A stretch of 64,000 bases of DNA from Zelopaecilomyces penicillatus. Taxonomy: Eukaryota > Ascomycota > Sordariomycetes > Hypocreales > Pseudodiploosporaceae. Below are positions 46,850-57,888 of the stretch, piece after piece (the first letter of the stretch is position 1; every line of letters begins with the position of its first letter). Below the pieces are notes generated by a model, which was not told the DNA's origin, searched no databases, and saw only the letters and a program-made list of their open reading frames with translations. The stretch lies in NCBI GenBank assembly GCA_005765155.1, contig VCCP01000003.1, forward strand, positions 6,200,001 to 6,264,000, in the 5' to 3' direction. The translations under genes were made by a program, and so were the position numbers.

Positions 46850-48280
46850 ATGTTGGCCATGCGTGGACGCCGATATCTGATTGCAGCTGCTGCTGTTCTC
46901 GCCATCATCACCACCATGCTGCTCCTCACCGACGAACCCCAAGTGAGGGCAAAAGAATATTTTGAAAAGTACGTCGAAAAGTACAAGGAAGGCAAATCAG
47001 ACACTGCGCAACCAAAGTCTACTCCGTCTCCGACTCCCAAATACCTCCCGACCCCGACCTGGGTACCACCGCCTATCAAAGACCCCTTCCCAGCTCTCGC
47101 AACGGCAACAGCGCTGCCTCCAATCCCCGAATACAATATCCCCAAGAAGAATCTGCACAAAGACTACGGCATTGACTACGCGCCGCCATTGCTCATCGGG
47201 TTCACGAGGACATGGCCGCTGCTGCTGCAGGCTGTTGTCTCTTACATCACGGCCGGCTGGCCAGCCGACCAGATTTACGTTGTTGAAAACACGGGAGTGC
47301 AGCGCGCCAATGCCCAGGGCAAGCTCACGCTGCAGAACCCCTTTTATCTAAACCATGCGCAGCTTAAAAAGCTCGGCGTGAACATCATTCAGACCCCCGT
47401 GCTCATGAACTTTGCTCAGCTTCAGAATTTCTACATCCACCTCGCCCACGAACACGAGTGGCCGCACTACTTCTGGTCGCACATGGACGTCCTTGTCATA
47501 TCATATGAAGATGGACTCAATGACGTCACGCCTGCTGCGACAGACCAGGCATACAAGACGGTGTACGAGCTGTGTCTCAAAGACTTGAAGGAGACCACGA
47601 GCTCGAACCAGCGATGGGCAAACCGCTTCTATGCGTACGATCATCTTACACTTGTCAACCGGGAGGCATATGAAGAGGTTGGTGGATGGGACACATTCAT
47701 TCCCTATTACATGACCGACTGCGACATGCATTCACGACTTCTTATGCATAACTGGACGCAAACCGATGCCAAGTCTGGCATGGTCTACGATGTAAACACC
47801 GTTCTCGAAGACTTGTCAATGCTATACCGCAACGCCTCTTCCGAGCCTAAATTTCGCGACCCGAATCCCCCACCTCCAAAGAAGGACGAAAAAGCAACAA
47901 AGAAACGTGACGTTGACAATAGCAAGAGCAACACACAGGATCTCGAATCTAGAGACGAAAACAAGGACGACAGCAAGAACAAGACCAATACTAAGACTGA
48001 GGTTTCCCTCGCATACTGGCGCAAGCTACGAGACACGGCCGAAGGAATGGGCCACTACAAGCACGGCGACAGGGGCCGCAACACATGGCAGCTCGGCCAG
48101 CAGGGCGGCGTCGGCGAGCCGTTTTATTACCCTGCCCGCGGCGTGGCAGAAGCCATTGACGTACTCACCGAGGCGGGCAAGGAGGTGTATCGAAGGAAAT
48201 GGGGCCACCGCGAGTGTAATTTGATCAGCGGTGCTGGTCTCGCGCTGGAAGACCAGTGGCTGGTTGACAAGGACTGGTGA
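46850..48280 (+). CDS. Type II membrane glycosyltransferase-like protein
   Basis: A single-exon gene of 476 aa. A short basic N-terminus (MLAMRGRRY) and one hydrophobic span (about 9-26) give a type II anchor, as in Golgi glycosyltransferases. A Pro/Thr-rich stem follows (TPSPTPKYLPTPTWVPPP). The catalytic-like part reads LIGFTRTWPLLLQAVVSYI, WPADQIYVVENTG, a long segment WPHYFWSHMDVLVIS and then DTFIPYYMTDCDMHSRL, resembling GT-A fold proteins with acidic metal-binding motifs (HMD and DCD). A highly charged insertion (about 355-400, Lys/Asp/Asn/Ser-rich) interrupts the C-terminal part before LAYWRKLRDTAEGM. The upstream frame is open, but the first ATG is at 46850. The leader has repeated CATT/CATC units. 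Donor and acceptor sugars are unknown. Confidence 0.8.
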   Translation: MLAMRGRRYLIAAAAVLAIITTMLLLTDEPQVRAKEYFEKYVEKYKEGKSDTAQPKSTPSPTPKYLPTPTWVPPPIKDPFPALATATALPPIPEYNIPKKNLHKDYGIDYAPPLLIGFTRTWPLLLQAVVSYITAGWPADQIYVVENTGVQRANAQGKLTLQNPFYLNHAQLKKLGVNIIQTPVLMNFAQLQNFYIHLAHEHEWPHYFWSHMDVLVISYEDGLNDVTPAATDQAYKTVYELCLKDLKETTSSNQRWANRFYAYDHLTLVNREAYEEVGGWDTFIPYYMTDCDMHSRLLMHNWTQTDAKSGMVYDVNTVLEDLSMLYRNASSEPKFRDPNPPPPKKDEKATKKRDVDNSKSNTQDLESRDENKDDSKNKTNTKTEVSLAYWRKLRDTAEGMGHYKHGDRGRNTWQLGQQGGVGEPFYYPARGVAEAIDVLTEAGKEVYRRKWGHRECNLISGAGLALEDQWLVDKDW

Positions 48281-51200
48281 TGTTGTGTGTGTTGTTTTGT
48301 GCTGAAAAAGATTGCGCGCATTGGGAGATTGAAAGAAAAGAAGGTTAGCTTTATATACCCATGTACTGTATATTATAATTTTGTAACATAGCAGGCTTCA
48401 GTTTAAAAATCTCTGTAGCCGAAAATATGTCACTTTTTTCTTTGTAATGCGAATTAAAGAACGCCCCGGTGGTGTATATGATTAGGTTGGCAACTATCTG
48501 TTGATATCTCAGTATGAGATCAACTTAGATTTCGGGCTTGTGGCGTTGTTGATCGTGCAGTTAGCAGTGAGGAAAGGATGCTGGAGTACACTCTTACTGA
48601 ATGGTAACTTAGAATGGAGGAACAACTCCCCAATGAAACAAGATGCTGTATTTGTCTTTCCAATGGTTTTGATCCTTGAATTAACAATGATACAATGTGC
48701 CAGTAGATAATCAAGTCAGAGTTCACCGCATATCTTACCGGTGGTGCCCGTGGTCTATCTCGTGGAATATGAAAGATAGCATCCGTGGCCACAGCGTGGC
48801 TATTCTAGCTCATTCACAAAAGAAACTTTTTATTAGCGTCTGATGTACGAGTTATTGTCGCTTTACTGGCTTGTTGAGTAAAGGAGAGTCGTCTTGTCCT
48901 TTGCTTCTCGGATATGTTGAGTCTTTTTTAGCAGTTTCTCAACAGCGGTTTTGCGGCCACAACTTTGTAACCACCAAGATATGATATTGCACTCGCACAA
49001 AATATTTCCCATTTTGACATGTTCCTATCTAGAATTCCGAGTTGACGGGCTCTTCTATGTCTTTATTAGCGTAGTTACTGGGTTATCAAGTCTGGCCACT
49101 TGACAGGCTGCATTGCGCGTGTTTTAAGTTGAGATTGTTCAACAACAAATCACGGAAAAGATAGATTGAGAAAGACAGCCTCCCTAAAGCGGAGTGACTG
49201 GTTCCAAATGCCGGTCGTCATTCGTGGCTCACTGACTAGCTTGGGGTGTGCCTCAAATCTTGACATTATAAGAAACCGGGACCGGTATATGGATGGATGC
49301 AAGATTTTACACCCTCAATCTTTGTAAGCAAACACAGATGGACATACTGAAAGAAGAAGACACGTGGTTTTCTATAGTTGCTATACTCCGAGATCAAGTG
49401 GGTGAGAATGGCTACAAGATTTCTGTTTGTGAAAAGCTTAGTTGCAGCGATGACGAATGCAAGGTGGCTGACGTAGATTTACTTTTAGTAACAGGTAGAG
49501 AGCGCGATGAATCATTGACCTTTATGCCTGACGCGCTCTTAGCTCTACGTCCACTAATTTTGTTGAATAGTTCGGCTTGACAATACTAGATACCAAAGTA
49601 GGTAGGTGAAAGTAGCAGGTGTAATGTGAAGATACGAGCAGCGAGAACCAGTAAGAGGGCCCCTAGATGATCTCCTGGAGTTTTTCAGGAGTTGACAGGT
49701 TACCATTGGAATGTTATCTTTTGGAACAATGTTTCAGTAGGTGGAAATTTGTTAGCTTCCAAGTTAACGCATCTCAACTTTCAGCATCCACAGCGCAGTA
49801 GACAATGTCGTCCATCAAGCAGGCATTCAATACGGTGCTGTACCTGTCTGGTACCCGGTTGCCGACCGACATCCTTTGCTCACTATGCCGACCTTTCTTT
49901 CTCCTCTCATCCTCTCAAGCGCTTGTGAATACTGAGCACTTACTCTTTTCCGATCAAGGCCGTGGCTTTTGTCGCGCGTTTCCTTTGCACGGCTCGAGAG
50001 TCAATACTCGGTCTTATGTTTGACATGACGATAATATCGCTCAAGTGGCTTTGTTGTACCACTATTCGATCTTTCAATTATTGTTAAATAGGCACACCGT
50101 TTTTCGAGTCGAGACCTGGTTTGGGCGTTATAAAAGTTGGGTGGAAAATCCTTTGAGTGGATCTTGAGGTACTCCAAAGACCCATGATTCAGTTGCACCG
50201 ACGTTCCAAAAAATTCTCAGAAATATTGAATACTTGACGGCCGTTCCGTTGTGCAGTAATAAGCAGTACAGAATATCCACGTCCTGATTTCTCGTAGGTG
50301 GTGGTAGTAGTGGTGGTTATGTTATGTTTGTGTTAAGGTAGCCGTGGAACGACTCCAGCACCAAAATATGCGCGTCCAACTATATATCACTCAACGCATT
50401 ATTGAAACGCCTGCCATCGTTCCGACATCCGAAATCCTGCAGCTAATCATTGCAATCCTCCGACTTCTTGCAGCCAAGGCATGAATAAGAAGCCTCCCCC
50501 CCTCCCCCCATTCCACCTGAACCAAGCGAGCCCCCCCTGGCGATGGCCGTCTGGCAGGGTTCCGTCGGCTGACTCTCATTCGTCGCTTTACGGCTCGGGT
50601 TGATCCAGCCCGCAACATCATCCCGAAGGCACGGCCTCTCGGCGAATTTTTTGGACAGCGACACCGGATGGCGGCTCACCGGGGGCCCCGGAGCAACACT
50701 TGTCATCCTGCACTTTGCCAAAGTTGACATCTTCTTTCGAACGTGCTGTTGAGAGTAGCAATTCGTCTTCCCGTGAGTTCGTCTGTTCCGCCATTGGCAT
50801 TGCTCCCGCAGATTCTGACGCAATGACACTTCTCATCTAGTAATAAAAAAAGCTCTAAATACGTACGTAACGTGGTAACATCCAGACTATACATACAAAG
50901 TAGGTAGGCGCTAGCCTTATTCGTATATGTTCCCAAAGTTACAATTTGCGGGAACGCCGTATAATATAATCTGACGTCGCATTCAAGCCTGTCAATCCTG
51001 AAGGAGACGTCTGGCTAATTATTAGCAAGTGCAGTAGACTATCTTTCTTCTATACTGGCAGGCCTGCCTTTCTCGTACTGCAGCCTATAGGAATCCATGG
51101 TTTAAAATTTTGGTGTAGCAGTTCTCAACGGGTTTGGAATCCCGCATGGCAGCCAAAAGTGCACAAACGCTCGGGGTAGCCGTGATTGAGAATCATGCGC

Positions 51201-51434
51201 AAAAGTCTAGGATTCTCGATTCTCTAAATCTTTTTGGGGTAGCAACGCCTTAGCAATGCTTATTATGTTCCTTCACAGGATTGAATACATTGGAACTTGG
51301 AAGTGCTTCGCTAGAACTAGCGGATTGTATATAGACCTCATCATGTCCGGTAAATTATCCTGCTCAACCTTTCCATGTTCATTCCAGTCAGCTTTCTTTG
51401 TCGCATTTAATTCAAGCCTCATTCTCTGATCGCA
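48281..51434. other. Intergenic, 3.2 kb; right end is the cutinase promoter
   Basis: No gene is firmly supported. An open frame at 49293-49580 (+, 95 codons) has fairly natural composition but no motif or splice context. The last 140 bp contain a TATA element (51328-51333) and the leader of the cutinase gene. Confidence 0.5.
51328..51333 (+). promoter_or_regulatory. TATA box of the cutinase-like gene
   Basis: TATATA about 105 bp before the ATG at 51435, with a T/C-rich leader between. Confidence 0.55.
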
Positions 51435-52448
51435 ATGCCTTCTTTCAAGTCCCTCTTGTGGCTGGCCGCCCTCGCGGTTACCACCGAAGCCTCCCCATTG
51501 ACAACCCGCGCGAGCTGCGATACCGCCAATGACTGGGCCAATCCAGGATGCGCCAACATTGCTGTGATTTTTGCGAGAGGAACTTTTGACTCTGGGTAAG
51601 TTCCAACGGTCGCTACGCAATTAGATATTGGGAGTGAGTGAAGCTGGGTCTAACATCACATCCAACTATAGCAACATTGGTCCTTGGGTCGGTTGTCCTC
51701 TACGAGACGCCTTGAAGGCCAAATTTGGCAACGTCAACCTCGCTTTCCAGGGAGTAAGCCGCAACGATTATTCCGCCGACCTCGCCGGATATGTTGATGA
51801 AGGTGGTTCTGAGAGCTGCGCTCGTGGTCTCGGTGCCGCGGTGAACCAGTACGCTGCTCGTTGCCCTTCGACCAAGTTTGTCGTCTCTGGATGGAGGTAA
51901 GTCCCCTCAGCCAAGGCATACACCATATTTACGATTTGGACAATTACTCACAGCAATTTCTCTGCAGCCAAGGAGCCCTCTGCGCGCGCAAGAGCCTGAA
52001 ATACATCAGCGCCAAGAACCGCATCATCGCCCTGACTACTTTTGGAGATCCCGTCTCCGTCTGGCAAGACACAGTTTCATTCCCCAACCTGCCTTCAAAC
52101 ACCCGGGCACTCTCATACTGCCAGACCAACACGCCCGACCCTCTATGCACCAACCCATTGGAGAACTTCCCCACCAACCCTATCAAGTTCATCGAGAGGC
52201 TCAAGGCCGTCTGGGAAGAATTCGATCAAGCCAACCTCAACTTTGATCAGAAGGCTGCCGTCGTTTCGTTGATCATGGAGCTGCCTCAGCAGGCTACCAA
52301 GAAGATTGGCAGGCTTGGTCAGGATATTATTGGAGGCCACTTGCGCCGATGGCTGCTCACTCCCCAGCACTTTATGTATGGTGTTGGCAACAGCCCCATG
52401 ACGCGCAAGGCAGCCGAGGATATCTTCAAGGTCTATCAGTCTTCTTGA
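51435..52448 (+). CDS. Cutinase-like secreted esterase with a large insertion
   Basis: Three exons, 51435-51595, 51672-51896 and 51968-52448 (GTAAGT donors, TATAG and TGCAG acceptors), 288 aa. Signal peptide of about 19 residues. The cutinase (CE5) landmarks are in order: FARGTFDSGNIG for the oxyanion region, GWSQG (127-131) with nucleophile S129 and W in place of the usual Y, a TFGDP strand, the YCQTNTPDPLC loop with a candidate catalytic D186, and PQHFMYG with H263, equivalent to the family's APHLAYG. Intron 2 splits the S129 codon. In usual cutinases Asp and His are about 13 residues apart; here they are 77 apart, so about 64 helical residues are inserted. It should act outside the cell on ester polymers or lipids, but the insertion may change the substrate. 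Confidence 0.88.
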
Positions 52449-52692
52449 TTCACAGTCACGGAACGTCCAAGATGAGTTAAAATGTATAAAAGAAAAGGAA
52501 CGAAGGAACGAAGGAACAGAGAACATGATATATTATGAATTTTAACAGTTTCCGTATGAAGGACTTTTTGACGATGACAACCGATCTTGTAGGCAAGCGT
52601 ATCGTACAGAACTGCCAGCCCCATGAGACTCCACCTCTCCCAAACCCCGTACCGTACCTAAATCCTGGCTTTGCGAAAGTAAAGATTAGGCA

Positions 52693-53019
52693 TTAAACAA
52701 GTCTGCATTGCAGAGACGCAAAGCCTCCACTATTTGCAGCACAATTCGACGACCTAGAACCAGCCGCGACCCTTTTTCCCTTGCAATTCGCCTTCTCGTA
52801 AAAAGTGCAGATACACTGTTTGCCGCCCAACGACGAACAATTGGCAATGTTCATGCTGTTGGCATTGCTACCATTTGGGATGCTGGCACAAACTCCGTTG
52901 GCAGATGGGAAGATTGATTGGATGAAGCTACTGCAACCGCTGTTGGAGTAGAGGTTGACTTTGAACTCTGCATTGGCGACAGCGAGGACTGAGGCGAGGA
53001 TGAAGGATGAAATATGCAT
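52693..53019 (-). CDS. Small secreted 8-Cys protein
   Basis: A single exon of 108 aa. The signal peptide MHISSFILASVLAVANA (1-17) is followed by a mature part of about 91 residues with eight cysteines, starting FKVNLYSNSGC and including KQCICTFYEKANCKGK and a C-terminal SLQC. The start at 53019 places the ATG right at the signal peptide; an in-frame upstream extension to 53076 is 5' leader. A TATA element lies about 125 bp upstream. The spacing of cysteines and aromatic/Gly residues resembles the secreted protein at 61702-62129. Effector- or antimicrobial-type roles are possible, but no function is recognised. Confidence 0.8.
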   Translation of the reverse strand: MHISSFILASVLAVANAEFKVNLYSNSGCSSFIQSIFPSANGVCASIPNGSNANSMNIANCSSLGGKQCICTFYEKANCKGKRVAAGSRSSNCAANSGGFASLQCRLV

Positions 53020-54683
53020 TGTAATAGATTGAGGGCCTTTTTGATTGATTGAAGTTGGTAGGGATGTTGTAATCAAGGAGTTGAGATTGGTTAATTGTTG
53101 TTGTTATTGTTGTTGCTGTTTGGGAAGATGGGTTGTGCTGTCTTATATAGACAGATTTACGATGGCAGGAGCTAAAACCTGACGTCCAATTGAGGATACT
53201 TGCGCAAAGACATTAGCTGGAAGAAATCGCCTTTTCCGAGTTACTGATTGAAAGGGTTAGTGCATTGTATGCTGGTCTCAGATTACGCCCGCTCTGTTGC
53301 CGATGGGATGAAGTGCTGATGTGAAAGAAGAAATACTTATCAAAGGGCCACCGAGTCAACTGAGCAAACTATGATTAAACAAGGCTTCGCTTTAGTACAA
53401 CTCAAACATCACGAGTAATGTAGTGATAAACGCTATTAATAGACAGCTGCCGCGCATATAGAAGACTAATCAAAAACGTAAACTTTCCATCATTATGCCT
53501 AGGGTTCATATTCATGGTAGCAGCAAACCTGTCAGATCATTACCATCAGCAAATACGTATACAATAAACAGAGATTGTAGAGTTACCACTCACCCAAAAG
53601 CTGCCGAAAGCTGCCATAAGCTGCCAAAAGCGACTTGAATCGCCCGCCCTGGGCCATGCATCCCACATAATCCCGTCTTTGATCTGCTTATTATCATCTG
53701 GTACCGATCTACATATGATGTGCAAGTGCCCCCGGTATGATCATTCAAAATCGATCGACGGGCAGTTAATCAGCCCGGCTGAGGGAGCGACTCCTCGGGT
53801 TGGTCGAATTCCATTTAGAGAAATGTTAGCTTCATTGCAATGTGCTGACAGGCGTCACGGCAGAATCGTTTTGGCAAATCTCGGAATGTCATTCATTGCA
53901 TCTGGTACGAATACATCTTAAATTAGAAGTGTCGTATGACTCGCATCGCATATGATGGACTGAATCGCTACGTCCCGACACGTGTTGAGCGGCGTATGTA
54001 TCTGTCCAATCGCACAAGCAGGGAACGTGCGGGCACCTTAAAATAGGTTTCCGTCCTGTTCAGCTTGACTAGCTAGTCTGGATAGGGACCTAATGCTCCG
54101 TGCAGACTCCAGCTAGGTTTTACGTATGGCTAGATATTGTATTTGCAAGTCCTCGAAATCGCCAAAGCTTGGTGGAGTTAAAGTCAGCAACCGCTTGTTG
54201 CCCGGATGCTGGACTCTCGAATAAAAAGAGAGAAAAACATGCCGCAAGTGCCACAACACACATGAGGTAGTAGAGACCTTTAGGAGCTAACTGCACACTA
54301 CTCAACATGAATAGCAAAACTCTTCTGATGTAGATAATGCATAGAAGCACGGGACCTATCGGGGAAGCTGAGATATAGGGCTTTGGACTGTGCCAAAGAT
54401 GGATGGCAGAAAGAAACAGCGGTCTGGTGACAAGGTGCATGTGAAAGCAAACACGAAACATTGGACATAGCATTGGTCAATTCTATGTTAATAAATCTAT
54501 CAATATTCTAGTCTAAGAGTCTATAATCATTACATGGCATTGATGATCAAGATATCCAACGACAATAACACAGGTCATCCATATCCTTGACAAATGTTTC
54601 CTCATGCCAAGGTGAACCCTGTTCATACCACGATATATTCTACCAACCACCCCAGCTGCACCATCGATGCTAGGAAGAAACAT
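53020..54683. other. Intergenic, 1.7 kb
   Basis: The left end is the promoter of the minus-strand 8-Cys gene. The rest shows no gene. Three AGCTGCC words recur at about 53599-53627. The open frame at 54120-54473 (-) is membrane-like in composition but lacks support. Confidence 0.5.
53142..53149 (-). promoter_or_regulatory. TATA box of the 8-Cys gene
   Basis: TATATAAG on the minus strand, about 125 bp upstream of the ATG at 53019. Confidence 0.65.
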
Positions 54684-55286
54684 CTAACAACGGGGCGAGT
54701 AGGCAGGGGGGGCCACTTGGGATGGCTCTACGAGGTAAATGATATAATTGCCAGGGCTGTTGCCAATATGGCCCCAACCACTGCAACTAGTCAGCCTGGC
54801 ACACGAGTTGAGCGTATCCCGCGCTCCGATGCCAGCACTGGTGTCATATACAATCTTGGTGTTACATCTGCTCTCGTTGCGCACAATGATTTTGCACCGT
54901 TGCTGGGCAGTTTGGAACTGCACGCTCTGGCCGGGATGGAGGAGCTGGGTATTGGCGGAGCGGCTCAACCTGTCCACCAGGCGATCGCAGTCATCCTCAT
55001 ACGCTTCTTGATTGGCTCGTGTGGTGAGGTGGTTGTCCCAGCATTGGGCGTGCTCGCGTTTGCCAAGCACTGGAACTTCATTGAGCTTCACGGTAGTCGA
55101 ATAACTTGGGTCCGTGACCAATTCGCCTGCTTCAAAATGTTGCACGAAGAGATCCGGAACATCAGGGTGGCGGAGAAGCCCGGATGCAGTGCGGCTTGGT
55201 GCTGGGGTTTCAGCTGGGGTAGGAGAGGCGGCGGCGCCAATGATGGCGAGCGCCACCGGGAGAAGAGAGTTTTTGATGAGATGCAT
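54684..55286 (-). CDS. Secreted Cys-rich pro-protein with a Kex2 site
   Basis: A single exon of 200 aa. The signal peptide (about 1-20, LLPVALAIIGAAA core) precedes a Pro/Thr/acidic propeptide of about 57 residues that ends in LGKR (K76-R77), a Kex2 processing site. The mature domain of about 123 residues has seven cysteines: QCWDN, DDCDRL, QRCKII, SRCNTK, NSCARLTSC and the terminal SPRC. The pattern (Cys pair flanking helix-like DDCDRLVDRL, then strand CKIIV) recalls Ecp2/Hce2-type effector domains, but I cannot confirm it. The start at 55286 is placed at the signal peptide; the upstream in-frame stretch is leader. A TATA element (55376-55381) supports this. Confidence 0.78.
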   Translation of the reverse strand: MHLIKNSLLPVALAIIGAAASPTPAETPAPSRTASGLLRHPDVPDLFVQHFEAGELVTDPSYSTTVKLNEVPVLGKREHAQCWDNHLTTRANQEAYEDDCDRLVDRLSRSANTQLLHPGQSVQFQTAQQRCKIIVRNESRCNTKIVYDTSAGIGARDTLNSCARLTSCSGWGHIGNSPGNYIIYLVEPSQVAPPAYSPRC

Positions 55287-56107
55287 GGTAGAGTTGAATG
55301 AAGAAGTATTGGGGTAGATGAGAATTTGCTTTGATGAGGAGATGCAAGGTCTTGTTAGCACGATGTGGGCAAACCTTTATACTTGTGTAAATACACCAAG
55401 TTTCTTTACATCTTTTGAGGTTTGAATCAGTTGTCTGAACTTTGAGCCAAGGAGTTAGACCACTCAAAGTAAGCAAACCCAACGCGAAGCAAAGGATCTA
55501 TCTGACATGGACCTCACATTGCGGGTGACACTAAGCGAACAGCCAAGTGCCTACCAAATGTAAGCACATAAGCTTACAAAGAGACAACGGGCTTCACACG
55601 GAATTATATCGCATTGTCTACCAACTAACTCCGTTTCTTTACATTCCTTGTCATGAAACCAGACCAAAACAAGAAACAGACCATGATTAGTGAATCCGAA
55701 AAAGGGGGGGGGAGGGTCTGTGAGCGCTATGTCATGCTGACGGTCTCGATACATCTCACATTTATCAGACAAAACTAACCCAAAGGAGAAATTGCCCCAA
55801 CTAGGGATTACACCAAATATGGTTGCCAGTAGAGTTGCAAGGAGAGAATAATGTGATATTCCTGCATGTTGCTTCGGGTGGAAACTTTCTCAAGGGGCTA
55901 TATAGTAAGCTTACTATTCTATAGAGTGGGACTAATAATATTGGGGGCAGACAAAGTGAGGTTTATCACCGGTGCCGTAGCTCGTACTTCTATCTCGAGT
56001 ATAAGTGTCATGCTATGTCTCCAGCAAGTAAAGAGAATTCCTTTCAACTAGAGTTTTTTTTTTCTTCTTATCACTTTACAGCTCATCTCTTTGATCAATA
56101 TCCAACA
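55287..56107. promoter_or_regulatory. Divergent promoter region of two secreted-protein genes
   Basis: 821 bp between the minus-strand gene (start 55286) and the plus-strand gene (start 56108). It contains TATAAA on the minus strand (55376-55381) and CTATATAG near 55899-55906, about 200 bp before 56108. No gene is seen inside. Confidence 0.55.
55376..55381 (-). promoter_or_regulatory. TATA box of the Kex2-site secreted gene
   Basis: TATAAA on the minus strand, about 90 bp upstream of the ATG at 55286. Confidence 0.6.
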
Positions 56108-56520
56108 ATGAAGCTCGCCTTGTCCGTCGGCGCCACACTGTTGCTTGCAACATCCGCCATGGCTGCGGACTGTTTTGGCGGAAAGCCCAATTCAAAGGCT
56201 AACTATGCTAGCCGGGCAGCAGAGTTGTGCAAAGCTTGCTCTTCACCGGGCGCGTGTCGAAATAAGGTGACGTCAGGGAATGGCGCCTATTGCAAGCTAT
56301 CACTTCCGCCTGGTTCTTCGGCTCCGAGTTGTAGTGTATGCTTTTCTTTTCTTTTCTTTTCTTTTCTTCTTCTAGAAGAGTCTCGTGGAGTTGCTCATTA
56401 GGCTAATTCTCTCTATAGGAAGCTGTGGCTCAAATTATAGCGCAATGCATGAATACTAGGAAGGTTTCTGGTGGAAGCTGGTCGTATGGGGGGGAGTACT
56501 ATGAGTGCGGCACACTTTAA
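56108..56520 (+). CDS. Small secreted 8-Cys protein, two exons
   Basis: Exons 56108-56335 and 56419-56520, joined by an 83-nt intron (GTATGC donor, TATAG acceptor, phase 0), encode 109 aa. The signal peptide of about 20 residues (MKLALSVGATLLLATSAMAA) is followed by a mature part with eight cysteines, starting DCFGGKPNSKANY and including LCKACSSPGACRN, AYCKL, APSCS, IAQCMN and YYECG near the end. The Gly/Tyr-rich end (SWSYGGEYYECGTL) is typical of compact disulfide-stabilised proteins. The intron contains a (CTTTT)n repeat just after the donor. No family is recognised with confidence. Confidence 0.8.
56339..56366. repeat. (CTTTT)n microsatellite in an intron
   Basis: Repeated CTTTT units just inside the donor of the intron at 56336-56418. 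Length change here could affect splicing. Confidence 0.85.
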
Positions 56521-57888
56521 GGGGGCTGTCTTGTTATATTCTACAAAGCTTTGTCTGTATTTAAAGCAATCATTTACAGCGCTTAACTCTCTGGTCTATA
56601 GGTATACTTAATCCTATCATTTGCTCTGGCCACAACCCTTGCTTCCTTGTCCATGCTTTGATCACGGCTAGTATACGACTTTAACAAACTGTTTTTTATC
56701 ACGAGGTGTAAATAGACTTATCAATTTTTATATATAACCATATTTTCTACGTTAAAAACAGTACATGCTCTATTAGCTACTAGAGCGGCCTGATGAGTGG
56801 TTAATAAATATAGGTAGTTGGGACGCATGCGGAGCACGCCCACGGTATCTTGCAGCCACATCGCAAATCTGAGTGGCGGGAGAAGAAATGTCCCGATCAC
56901 CAACATGAATGCAAAGTTGCTGTGATGTGGCTTGCAGGAGCGCTAACTACCCTGGATTCGGCGCTGGTTAGGGAACCATCCACTCACTTCCCATTCCCAT
57001 GTCCCTCAAGACGGCTACTACAGCAGCAATGTACGCGCGCGCGAATGTAACAACAATCAAGGCTACAAACCGGATTTGCAGGTAGAGACTCATATCCAAA
57101 TGATTATAAGATCAGCCGAAACCAGGACCGCGCTGTGACAATCCGGTCTTCGACCCTTTACTACAGAGCGTGTTACCTTCTCAACGCAGAGGGGCTTGTA
57201 AGAGATGCCGTGATTCCGGGGCGTCGGTAGGGACCGTCGTATATGAATGTGTGAGTATATTTTTAACACTCTTTATCGCGGTAACCTAACTGTGAAGTAG
57301 CACGATCTAAGCTAAGGAAATAAATTATTATTACGGCGGGTGGCTTCGGGTCAAAGGGGCTCGTTATAGCAACCCTGGCTTGTTTTCAACGGTGGTGTCT
57401 CTTAGGTTGTCCTTGATGTGTCCCCGGCGTTTAGCTACAGCCGACCTAGATATCTCAATAGTGTTGCGTGTCTTCTTATGTGCTTTCTTTGATCTCCGAG
57501 ACCTTGAGGGTTGGATGTCTGCGTGTTCGACTCGAAATCGCTATGCGCTACAGCGTCAATCACTAAACCACAACACTGAAACTCAACCAAGAGCCACCTT
57601 GGAACAGCATGCGTTACAACTCATTCCCCATCCCAATTTTATTTTATTTTATTACAAATGGAGACAACCATGAATGTCATTGCCCCGGCGTGTTTTGGTG
57701 CATCGAGGTCGAGTGTTAGACGCGTTAGTCAGCTTACTTCCACACCTAGCTCAATGAACCCCGAGCGTATGGTTCACGATTCGATTGAAACCGTCCTCCT
57801 GTCCAACACCTGTGGCTGATCTCCCTTCCCAAAAGACTCAATACGCAACGCAAAACAAGGACAAAAGTATCGTGGTTCTGTGCCCCAA
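56521..57888. other. Intergenic, 1.4 kb
   Basis: AT-rich around 56660-56820; no gene seen. The right end is the upstream side of the kinase-like gene. The open frame at 57380-57673 (+) lacks motifs. Confidence 0.5.

Noticed and set aside
49293..49580. 95-codon plus-strand open frame with fairly natural composition
   Set aside because: No signal peptide, motif, TATA element or intron; could be real but cannot be supported.
50618..50836. 72-codon minus-strand open frame
   Set aside because: Short, no features, and neighbouring frames are equally open.
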